Shown here piece after piece: positions 5,109 through 12,500 of a DNA stretch of 17,252 nt (within the stretch, counting starts at the first letter, position 1; the number at the start of each line of letters is the position of its first letter). Source of the DNA: Lishizhenia sp. (GTDB lineage Bacteria; Bacteroidota; Bacteroidia; Flavobacteriales_D; Crocinitomicaceae); the NCBI GenBank assembly GCA_007117055.1, contig SKHH01000241.1, positions 1-17,252 on the forward strand. Direction: 5' to 3'. Below the pieces are notes generated by a model. The model did not search any database, was not told the origin of the DNA, and worked only from the letters and a program-made list of their open reading frames with translations. The translations under genes and the position numbers were made by a program.

Positions 5109-8100
5109 ATGACAATGAACAGAAAATATTGGAAAGGATTGGAGGAGCTTCATGAGACCCCATCTTTTGTAGAACAAAGAGACCAAGAATTTATGCAGGA
5201 CTCTTCTGTAGATGAATTTCTTGGTGATGATAATTTAAAGGAAACTTCTACTGCAAGACGTGACTTTTTGAAATTTCTTGGGTTTAGTGTTGCTGCTGCT
5301 ACTGTTGCAGCTTGTGAGGCTCCTGTAGTGAAAGCTGTGCCCTATGTAAATAAACCAGAGGACGTGATTCCTGGAAAAGCTACTTGGTATGCATCTACTT
5401 ACTATGATGGATTGTCTTATGCAAACATTTTAGTTAAAACAAGAGAGGGTCGCCCAATTTTCATTAAGGGGAATAAAGATCATGGTCTCTCAAAAGGAGC
5501 TGTAAATCCTCAGATTCTAGCTTCTGTTCTATCGTTATATGATGGAGAGCGCCTTCCGAATGCCATGAAAAATGGTGAGGGAATTCAAACGGCAGATGCA
5601 GATAGAGAAATTATTGCTGAATTAAATAAAATTAAAGCGAAAAAGGGTAAAGTTGTTTTAGTTTCTAAAACATTAGCCTCTCCTTCGTCTTATGCAGCGG
5701 TTGATAAATTTAAGTCATTCATTGAAGGAGAGACTAACTTAGATGAAGAATCAGTAAATGCTGGGGCTTCTTTTGATCATATTCAGTATGATCCTGTCTC
5801 GTATCAAGGTATTAGAAAAGCAAATGAAAAGTCTTTTGGTGATGCTATTATCCCGGACTATGATTTTTCGAAAGCAAAAACAATTGTAAGTTTTTCAGCT
5901 GACTTCTTAAATTCTTGGTTGTTACCAACTCAATTTACTTCACAATACATTACAAGGAGAAATCCAGATGGAGATTGGATGTCAAAGCATTATCAGTTTG
6001 AATCTAATATGTCTGTTACAGGCTCAAATGCTGATACGCGTTTTATGTTAAAACCATCTGAAGAAGCGGGTGTTATTGCTAAGCTTATTCAATTAGTAGG
6101 TGGTTCAGCTTCGGGTGTTAAAGCAGAACTTCCAGCTTCAGTTACTGAAGAGGCATTAGCTGAAGTAGCATCGCATTTGAAAAAAGGTAACGGTCTTGTT
6201 GTTGCGGGTTCAAATAATGTTGCTGTTCAAATTTTAGTGAATAAACTAAATCATATTATAGGAGCTTATAACTCAATTATCAATGTGAATAATCCAATTC
6301 AATTATTTCAATCGGAAGATGATAAAATGATGAAATTGGTGAATGACCTTACAAAAGGTAAAGCACCTGATGCAGTTCTTTTTTACGATGTTAATCCGAT
6401 TTATTCAGCGCCTAAAGGTCATTTAATCGCAGAAATGTTGTCTAAGGTTAGTTTGACTGTTTCTTTTTCTGGTTTTGCAGATGAAACAGCGTCAAATTGT
6501 ACTTATATCCTACCGAGTCATCATGCGTTGGAGGCTTGGAATGATTTTGCTCCTAAGGCAAATGAATACGCTATTGCGCAACCTACTATTCGCCCATTGT
6601 TTAGCACAGTTTCTGTTCAAGAGACTTTGTTGGTTTGGGCTGGTAAAGCACAACGTCAAGGTAAAGACTCACGTGTGTTTTATGATTTTATGAGAGAAAC
6701 TTGGGCGGAAAATGGTTATAATGAGTCAGAGTTCACAGATTTTGATACATATTTTAATACCGTAATTCATAATAGTGTACTTACTTTAGATGCAAAAGCT
6801 GCATCAGTCCCGTCTTTCAATGATTCGGCATTAAGTGGTATTGCTGGATCATTGCCTAAAGGGGGTGATTTAGAAGTAGTGTTGTATCAAAAAGCTGGTA
6901 TTGGTATTGGAGATCAGGCTGGAAACCCTTGGTTACAAGAGATGCCAGATCCTATTTCTAAGGTTACATGGGATAATTACTTTACCATGAACCCAAACAC
7001 GATGAAAGAGGAGGGGTACAATTTGACCATTGATCAGGAGCATGGCTGTACGATGGCGGCTGTAACTGTTGGAGATGTAACATTGAACTTGCCAGTTTAT
7101 CCATCTCCGGGTCAAGCGCTTGGTACGATTGGTGTAGCATTAGGTTATGGTCGCGGAGCAAATAACGAAAGAATTGGTAAAGCTGCATATCACACAAAAG
7201 AGTACGGTGGTCACGATACAAATGACGAAGGTTTACGAAAAGTAATTGGAGAGAATGCATTTAAGTTTGTAAGCACAGACAATGGCGTTATGGAATATGT
7301 ATGTGCTGGTTCTATTGCTAATATGGGTCATACTTATCCAATAGCAACTACTCAAATTCACCAAACGGTGATGGGTAGGAATTCCATTATTCGTGAAACT
7401 ACATTAGATATTTATGCTTCAAAATCGAAAGATGCGTATAACCCGGATTGGAAATTGATGAAAATCGATGATAAAGGGGATCACGTTTATGCAGATTTAG
7501 AAGAATTTGATTTATGGGATAAACATCCGGTAGAGCATGTAGGTCATAGATGGGGAATGACCATCGATTTAAGCTCTTGTATTGGATGCGGTTCTTGTTT
7601 AATTGCATGTCAGAGTGAAAACAATGTACCTGTTGTAGGTAAGGACGAAGTAAGAAGGGGACGCGAGATGCATTGGTTACGTCTAGATCGTTATTACGCT
7701 TCTGATGAAGAATCAGCTATTGGTCAAAGAACAGATGCTGATACTTTTAGTTATGCTAAGGCTGAGTATCCAGCAGAAAACCCTAAGGTTGTTCATCAGC
7801 CGATGATGTGTCACCACTGTAATCACGCTCCATGTGAGACAGTATGTCCTGTTGCTGCTACAACTCACTCAAATGAAGGTTTGAATCAAATGACATACAA
7901 TCGTTGTATTGGTACAAGATACTGTGCAAATAACTGTCCTTATAAAGTACGTCGTTTTAACTGGTTTAATTATCCTTCATACAAGAAATTTGCGGAGGTA
8001 AATCCGGCGCAAGATGATTTAGGAAGAATGGTGTTAAATCCGGACGTAACAGTTAGAACACGTGGTGTTATGGAAAAATGTTCTTTCTGTGTTCAGAAGA

Positions 8101-8420
8101 TTCAGGAAGGTAAATTAACAGCTAAGAAAGAGCAACGTCCGGTAGTGGATGGTGATGTAACAACAGCTTGTTCTGATGCTTGTCCTACGAATGCTATTAC
8201 TGTAGGAGATTGGAATGATGTTAATTCAGCAGTTAGAAAATCAGCTGATGATAAGCGTTCTTATCAAGCGTTAGAGGAGATTGGAGTTAAGCCAAACGTT
8301 TGGTACAAAGTTAAAGTTCGTAATGAAAAGAACGATGGTTTAGCGGAAATCCAAGCAGATATAGAAAAGATGAATGAGCGGATGAGTGGTCACCATGATC
8401 ATGATGAAGCGCACCATTAA
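5109..8420 (+). CDS. actB: ActB: iron-sulfur/molybdopterin-oxidoreductase-like subunit of ACIII
   Basis: This 1103-residue periplasmic subunit fuses a molybdopterin-oxidoreductase-like domain (about 75-760) to a ferredoxin-like domain (about 815-1060). The N-terminus carries the extended Tat leader of this family ('YWKGLEEL' at 7-14). It is followed by Arg50-Arg51, a hydrophobic stretch and a lipobox with Cys69, so it should be Tat-exported and lipid-anchored. Cluster ligands are C824, C827, C830, C834; C901, C904, C909, C913; C933, C939, C943; and C991, C994, C1021, C1025. In the third set Thr936 replaces the second Cys. Fifteen Cys fit three [4Fe-4S] and one [3Fe-4S] cluster. In known ACIII structures the large domain lacks molybdenum cofactor, so it is structural here. 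Electrons would run from quinol at ActC through the clusters to ActA. The C-terminal 12 residues are rich in His and Asp. The length is normal for the family. Confidence 0.93.
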   Translation: MTMNRKYWKGLEELHETPSFVEQRDQEFMQDSSVDEFLGDDNLKETSTARRDFLKFLGFSVAAATVAACEAPVVKAVPYVNKPEDVIPGKATWYASTYYDGLSYANILVKTREGRPIFIKGNKDHGLSKGAVNPQILASVLSLYDGERLPNAMKNGEGIQTADADREIIAELNKIKAKKGKVVLVSKTLASPSSYAAVDKFKSFIEGETNLDEESVNAGASFDHIQYDPVSYQGIRKANEKSFGDAIIPDYDFSKAKTIVSFSADFLNSWLLPTQFTSQYITRRNPDGDWMSKHYQFESNMSVTGSNADTRFMLKPSEEAGVIAKLIQLVGGSASGVKAELPASVTEEALAEVASHLKKGNGLVVAGSNNVAVQILVNKLNHIIGAYNSIINVNNPIQLFQSEDDKMMKLVNDLTKGKAPDAVLFYDVNPIYSAPKGHLIAEMLSKVSLTVSFSGFADETASNCTYILPSHHALEAWNDFAPKANEYAIAQPTIRPLFSTVSVQETLLVWAGKAQRQGKDSRVFYDFMRETWAENGYNESEFTDFDTYFNTVIHNSVLTLDAKAASVPSFNDSALSGIAGSLPKGGDLEVVLYQKAGIGIGDQAGNPWLQEMPDPISKVTWDNYFTMNPNTMKEEGYNLTIDQEHGCTMAAVTVGDVTLNLPVYPSPGQALGTIGVALGYGRGANNERIGKAAYHTKEYGGHDTNDEGLRKVIGENAFKFVSTDNGVMEYVCAGSIANMGHTYPIATTQIHQTVMGRNSIIRETTLDIYASKSKDAYNPDWKLMKIDDKGDHVYADLEEFDLWDKHPVEHVGHRWGMTIDLSSCIGCGSCLIACQSENNVPVVGKDEVRRGREMHWLRLDRYYASDEESAIGQRTDADTFSYAKAEYPAENPKVVHQPMMCHHCNHAPCETVCPVAATTHSNEGLNQMTYNRCIGTRYCANNCPYKVRRFNWFNYPSYKKFAEVNPAQDDLGRMVLNPDVTVRTRGVMEKCSFCVQKIQEGKLTAKKEQRPVVDGDVTTACSDACPTNAITVGDWNDVNSAVRKSADDKRSYQALEEIGVKPNVWYKVKVRNEKNDGLAEIQADIEKMNERMSGHHDHDEAHH

Positions 8421-8454
8421 AATTATAAATACGAATTGTTAAAAATAGCTTGTA

Positions 8455-9906
8455 ATGCATAAAGAAGCAGCAATTAGAGAGCCTTTAGTTTTAGGGCACA
8501 AAACGTACCACGAAATTACGGAGGACGTTTGTAGATCAATTGAGGGTAAGGCACCTCGCATGTGGTACATATTGTTTTCCATTGCAGCCATCATCGGTTT
8601 GTATGGAGTAGGGTGTATCCTTTACTTGTTAGGTACAGGTATTGGTACATGGGGACTCAACAAAACAATTGGATGGGCATGGGACATTACTAACTTCGTA
8701 TGGTGGGTAGGTATTGGTCACGCTGGTACATTGATTTCGGCGGTATTACTTTTATTCCGTCAAAAATGGAGAATGGCGATTAACCGTTCTGCCGAGGCGA
8801 TGACTATTTTCGCTGTATTTATGGCGGGATTATTTCCATTGATTCACATGGGTAGAATTTGGGTAGCGTATTGGGTTCTTCCATTACCAAACCAGTTTGG
8901 TTCGTTGTGGGTAAACTTTAATTCTCCTTTATTATGGGACGTTTTTGCGATTTCTACTTATTTGTCCGTATCGTTGGTATTCTGGTATATAGGTTTAATT
9001 CCTGATTTTGCAACTATTCGTGATAGAGCGAAGAAGCCTGTAGCAAAAAAAATGTATGGAATGCTTTCTTTTGGCTGGTCAGGAAGAGCAAAACATTGGA
9101 ACAGATTTGAGTTAGTTTCTCTTGTGTTGGCTGGTTTGGCTACACCACTTGTATTCTCGGTTCACTCAATTGTATCCTTTGACTTCGCAACTTCAGTAAT
9201 ACCAGGTTGGCATACAACTATTTTTCCTCCTTATTTTGTTGCTGGTGCTGTTTTTTCAGGTTTTGCCATGGTGCAAACGCTTATGCTTGTAATGCGAAAA
9301 GCAATGAGGTTAGAAGCTTATATCCACACTAAACATGTGGAATATATGAATATTGTTATTATGGTTACGGGATCTATCGTAGGAACAGCGTATATTACGG
9401 AGTTATTTATTTCTTGGTATTCGGGTGTAGAATATGAAGCTTATGCATTTATTAACAGAGCTACGGGACCATATTGGTGGGCGTATTGGGCGATGATGAC
9501 GTGTAACGTAATTTCACCTCAGTTGATGTGGTTCAAAAAATTAAGAAGAAGTTTATTGTTTACTTTTATTATTTCAATTGTGGTAAACATTGGTATGTGG
9601 TTCGAACGATTTGTTATTATCGTTACGTCGGTACACAGAGATTACCTTCCGTCTTCTTGGAGTATGTTCTACCCAACTCATATAGATATAGGAATTTTTG
9701 TTGGGACAATTGGATTGTTTTTCGTGTTTTTCTTCTTATTTACGCGTTACTTCCCAGTTCTTGCACTTAATGAGGTAAAAACAATTTTAAAGTCTTCGGG
9801 TGAGTCTTTTAAAGATGGTAAAGCTCATAGCCCTGCGTTCAGTTTGGAAGAACAGCATTTAGCTTCCAAAGGAGATAGTAATCATGATAGTAATAACGAT
9901 AATTAA
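8455..9906 (+). CDS. actC: ActC: NrfD-like quinol-oxidising membrane subunit of ACIII
   Basis: This 483-residue polytopic protein of the NrfD/PsrC family has about ten hydrophobic segments between residues 37 and 432, with a cytoplasmic-type N-terminal tail. It is the likely site of menaquinol oxidation. Family features seen are the second-helix segment around 81-105 with Gly-His-Ala-Gly-Thr, a helix with His131 ('LIHMGR'), and Asp162 in the 'LLWDVFA' helix. There is also a long 'SVHSIV ... PGWHTT' loop region (234-255). Polar and His/Asp residues within helices are candidates for the quinol site and proton path; exact roles need alignment. The C-terminal tail is hydrophilic and Asn/Asp/Ser-rich (about 470-483), encoded by two copies of a 9-bp repeat. 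It lies 34 bp after actB and 7 bp before actD. Confidence 0.92.
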   Translation: MHKEAAIREPLVLGHKTYHEITEDVCRSIEGKAPRMWYILFSIAAIIGLYGVGCILYLLGTGIGTWGLNKTIGWAWDITNFVWWVGIGHAGTLISAVLLLFRQKWRMAINRSAEAMTIFAVFMAGLFPLIHMGRIWVAYWVLPLPNQFGSLWVNFNSPLLWDVFAISTYLSVSLVFWYIGLIPDFATIRDRAKKPVAKKMYGMLSFGWSGRAKHWNRFELVSLVLAGLATPLVFSVHSIVSFDFATSVIPGWHTTIFPPYFVAGAVFSGFAMVQTLMLVMRKAMRLEAYIHTKHVEYMNIVIMVTGSIVGTAYITELFISWYSGVEYEAYAFINRATGPYWWAYWAMMTCNVISPQLMWFKKLRRSLLFTFIISIVVNIGMWFERFVIIVTSVHRDYLPSSWSMFYPTHIDIGIFVGTIGLFFVFFFLFTRYFPVLALNEVKTILKSSGESFKDGKAHSPAFSLEEQHLASKGDSNHDSNNDN

Positions 9907-9913
9907 TTAGGAA

Positions 9914-10450
9914 ATGGCAGATACAGTTTTTTATGCGATGTATGATGACGACGATGTACTAAAGGATGGTGCAAAGAAGTTAGTTTCAAAAGGAGTAAAG
10001 GTTTCTGAAGTGTTTTCTCCATTTCCAATTCACGGTATTGATCCAATAATTGGAGTTAAAAATACAAGATTGGGTATTATGGCCTTTCTATATGGTCTAA
10101 CAGGTTTAATGGTAGCCACTATAGGTATGAATTTCTTCATGATTCAGGATTGGCCTATGAATATTGGCGGTAAACCAAGTTTTAGTTATTTAGAAAACTT
10201 TTTAGCCTTTGTTCCAATTAGTTTTGAGTTTACTGTATTATGTGCGGCGCACGGTATGGCGATTACGTATTTATTAAGAAATAAAACCATTCCTGGTGTT
10301 AAGGCGGATAATCCTGACCCGAGAACAACAGACGATCGTTTTGTGATGGAACTTAGAATGTCAGAAAACAGTAAGTTTTCTGCAGATGAGCTGGAGGGCT
10401 TATTAAAGTCAACTGGTATTGTTGAATTAGATCAAAAAGAATTAAACTAG
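9914..10450 (+). CDS. actD: ActD: DUF3341 membrane subunit of ACIII
   Basis: This is a 178-residue small integral subunit. A soluble N-terminal part (1-50) with an acidic run near 11-14 carries the DUF3341 hallmark 'VFSPFPIHGID' at 33-43. Two membrane helices follow at about 52-76 and 97-120. The C-terminal soluble part contains the second family motif around 134-143 (Asp-Pro-Arg-Thr-Thr-Asp-Asp-Arg). In ACIII structures this subunit packs beside ActC and carries no redox cofactor; none is seen here, as no heme motif or cluster motif is present. The 7-bp gap from actC and 6-bp gap to actE indicate tight translational linkage. Length and motif spacing are normal. Confidence 0.92.
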   Translation: MADTVFYAMYDDDDVLKDGAKKLVSKGVKVSEVFSPFPIHGIDPIIGVKNTRLGIMAFLYGLTGLMVATIGMNFFMIQDWPMNIGGKPSFSYLENFLAFVPISFEFTVLCAAHGMAITYLLRNKTIPGVKADNPDPRTTDDRFVMELRMSENSKFSADELEGLLKSTGIVELDQKELN

Positions 10451-10456
10451 TTTGCC

Positions 10457-11224
10457 ATGAGAAAGAAAGTAAAGGCAATATCTCAATATTTGACATTTGC
10501 AGCTTTTGGTGTTGTAATCATGTCTTCGTGTGTATCTGACCCTGATTCTTCTGGATTGGAATATACGCCTGATATGTATCGATCACCAGCTATTGAACCT
10601 TATGTTGATTATGGTGAGGTACGAGGAAAGGAAAACAAAGAAGCCAAAATGAAGCAATCTTCTATGCGTCCGCCACATTATACGATTCCTTATTATGGAA
10701 CTGACGAGCATAAAATGGCGATGATGCTTCCGTATAATCGTTTAGCGAGTAGTGCTGCGAATGTTTCTCACGGTTTGTATGAGCATGAGGGTTGGAGATT
10801 GTCGAGTGAGTTAGATGCGGAATACAATAATTCAGCGGCTGATAAAAATCCAATTGCTTTATCTGAAGCGAATAAAGATGCAGTTTTTGCACGCGGTAAG
10901 AAACTATATACTTCAATGTGTGCACATTGCCATGGTGAGAAAGGGGACGGAGAAGGACCTATGGTAAAGAGTGGTGCTTATGCTGGAGTTCCGGATTATA
11001 AGAATCTGACAAATTTAGCTGATGGTCAAGTTTTCTATTCAATTTATTATGGTAAAGGTGCTATGGGTGCTCATGCCATGATGATTGATAAAGAAGAGAT
11101 TTGGACATTAGTTCATTATGTGAATAAGTTCCGTTTTGATGGTTATGGCGATGAAGACGCAACAGGATCAGAAGAAGAAATAGAAGAAGCAGATGCAGAG
11201 GAAGTATCTGAAATCGAAGAATAA
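10457..11224 (+). CDS. actE: ActE: monoheme cytochrome c lipoprotein of ACIII
   Basis: This is a 255-residue periplasmic lipoprotein. The signal peptide (basic residues at 2-6, hydrophobic core at 11-21) ends in a lipobox with Cys25, which should be lipidated. The cytochrome c domain has CAHCH at 155-159, followed by a Gly/Glu/Asp-rich loop. Met203, in a 'GKGAMG' context, is the likely second axial ligand. In known ACIII this heme lies next to the pentaheme domain and serves as an exit point toward cytochrome c or the oxidase. Residues 230-255 form a strongly acidic tail dominated by Glu and Asp. Such a tail could offer an electrostatic docking patch, which is inference. It is nested tightly between actD (6 bp) and actF (26 bp). 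Confidence 0.93.
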   Translation: MRKKVKAISQYLTFAAFGVVIMSSCVSDPDSSGLEYTPDMYRSPAIEPYVDYGEVRGKENKEAKMKQSSMRPPHYTIPYYGTDEHKMAMMLPYNRLASSAANVSHGLYEHEGWRLSSELDAEYNNSAADKNPIALSEANKDAVFARGKKLYTSMCAHCHGEKGDGEGPMVKSGAYAGVPDYKNLTNLADGQVFYSIYYGKGAMGAHAMMIDKEEIWTLVHYVNKFRFDGYGDEDATGSEEEIEEADAEEVSEIEE

Positions 11225-11250
11225 TTAGTAAACAAGATAATTTTAGAAGG

Positions 11251-12465
11251 ATGGAATTTCAAGTTTCGAATAAAGCCAAATTAGTAACAACTGTTTTAAT
11301 GCTTGTAGGTGTTTTGTTTGCAGGTATTGGAGTTGTGCTAGCGATGGGTGAAGGAGGTCACTTAGGGCAAAAGTTTTGGGCTAATTTTTTAGTGAATAGT
11401 TTTTTCTATTTCGCAATAGGAATTAGTGCTTTGTTCTTTTTAGCATTGCAATACGCAACGGAAGCAGGATGGTTTGTTGCAGTAAAACGTGTGATAGAAG
11501 CAATAGCTGGCTCTTTGCCACACATGATGGGTTTAATGTTAATAGTATTATTAACCCTTTCATTTATGAGTGGTGGTCATGTATACATGTGGATGGATAG
11601 TGATGTTATGTTGAATAAAGATAGTCATCACTATGATGAATTGGCTGCGGGGAAATATGCATATCTTAACCTAACGTTTTTCTGGATTCGTACAATAGTT
11701 TATTTTGTTGTTTACTATTTGTTTTTAAAAGGATTCCAGAAGAGATCTTTGGAACAAGATAATAATCCGTCTGAGGCTGTCAATATCCATTTCTTAAATT
11801 ACAGAAGAGGAGCATTGTTTCTAGTTTTCTTTGCTGTTTTCAGCTCAACGAGTGCTTGGGATTGGATCATGTCAATTGACGTTCACTGGTTCTCTACTCT
11901 TTTTGGATGGTACATTTTTGCAGGTGCTTGGTGTAGTGCAATGGTTGTGATGGTGCTGATGACGCTTTATTTGAAAAAATTAGGTTATTTACCCAAAGTT
12001 AATGATTCTCATATTCATGATTTAGGTAAGTGGACGTTCGCAACATCTTTCTTGTGGTCCTACATGTGGTTTTCACAGTATATGTTGATATGGTATGCAA
12101 ATATCCCTGAAGAGACAACTTATTATATAATGCGTATAGAGAATTACAAACTGGTTTATTTCGGAATGTTCTTTATAAATTTTGTTTTCCCTATGTTAAT
12201 TTTGATGTCGAGAGATGCGAAGAGAAACGCTGGAATTTTAACGGTTGTTGGTCTAATCATCTTGGTTGGTCATTGGCTTGACGTTTGGGTTATGGTAATG
12301 GGTGGTTCTATGGGGCCAACTGCTTCTTTTGGTCCAATGGAATTAGGATTAGGTTTGTTGTTCTTAGGATTCTTCACAAGAGTTATTTTAGTGAATTTAA
12401 CAAAAGCTTCATTGACACCAAAGCACGACCCATTTTTGGAGGAGTCTTTGCATCACGAGATTTAA
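11251..12465 (+). CDS. actF: ActF: second large membrane subunit of ACIII
   Basis: This 404-residue polytopic protein has about ten hydrophobic segments between residues 10 and 383. It is a distant NrfD/PsrC-like paralogue of ActC. Family features are a 'STSAWDWIMSIDVHWFS' segment at about 199-215 and a second conserved region near 275-290 with 'WYANIPEET'. In ACIII structures ActF mirrors ActC in the membrane and is proposed to form a second proton route; it binds no heme. Buried Asp and His residues in the 199-215 segment are candidates for that path. An AGAAGG run lies directly before the ATG, too close for a normal Shine-Dalgarno. It is the last ACIII gene and is followed 35 bp later by coxB. 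Confidence 0.9.
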   Translation: MEFQVSNKAKLVTTVLMLVGVLFAGIGVVLAMGEGGHLGQKFWANFLVNSFFYFAIGISALFFLALQYATEAGWFVAVKRVIEAIAGSLPHMMGLMLIVLLTLSFMSGGHVYMWMDSDVMLNKDSHHYDELAAGKYAYLNLTFFWIRTIVYFVVYYLFLKGFQKRSLEQDNNPSEAVNIHFLNYRRGALFLVFFAVFSSTSAWDWIMSIDVHWFSTLFGWYIFAGAWCSAMVVMVLMTLYLKKLGYLPKVNDSHIHDLGKWTFATSFLWSYMWFSQYMLIWYANIPEETTYYIMRIENYKLVYFGMFFINFVFPMLILMSRDAKRNAGILTVVGLIILVGHWLDVWVMVMGGSMGPTASFGPMELGLGLLFLGFFTRVILVNLTKASLTPKHDPFLEESLHHEI

Positions 12466-12500
12466 TTTTAGAATAGTAATACAAGTATAATTATAGAGAC

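Noticed and set aside
5320..7400. Active molybdopterin site in ActB
   Set aside because: The domain is homologous to molybdopterin oxidoreductases, but solved alternative complex III structures show no such cofactor and I cannot point to a metal-ligand Cys or Ser by eye. I do not claim a Mo enzyme.
6475..7608. Several short frames inside actB on both strands (such as 6475-6693 + and 6982-7260 -)
   Set aside because: They lie wholly within a well-supported gene, encode low-complexity His/Leu/Tyr-rich peptides typical of shadow frames, and have no family signature.
9874..9894. 9-bp direct repeat GATAGTAAT in the 3' end of actC
   Set aside because: It encodes the low-complexity Asn/Asp/Ser tail and is most simply a small coding duplication. 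There is no sign of a regulatory role.
12285..12476. 63-codon frame overlapping the end of actF
   Set aside because: It is a shadow of actF in another frame with no own start context or recognisable product.
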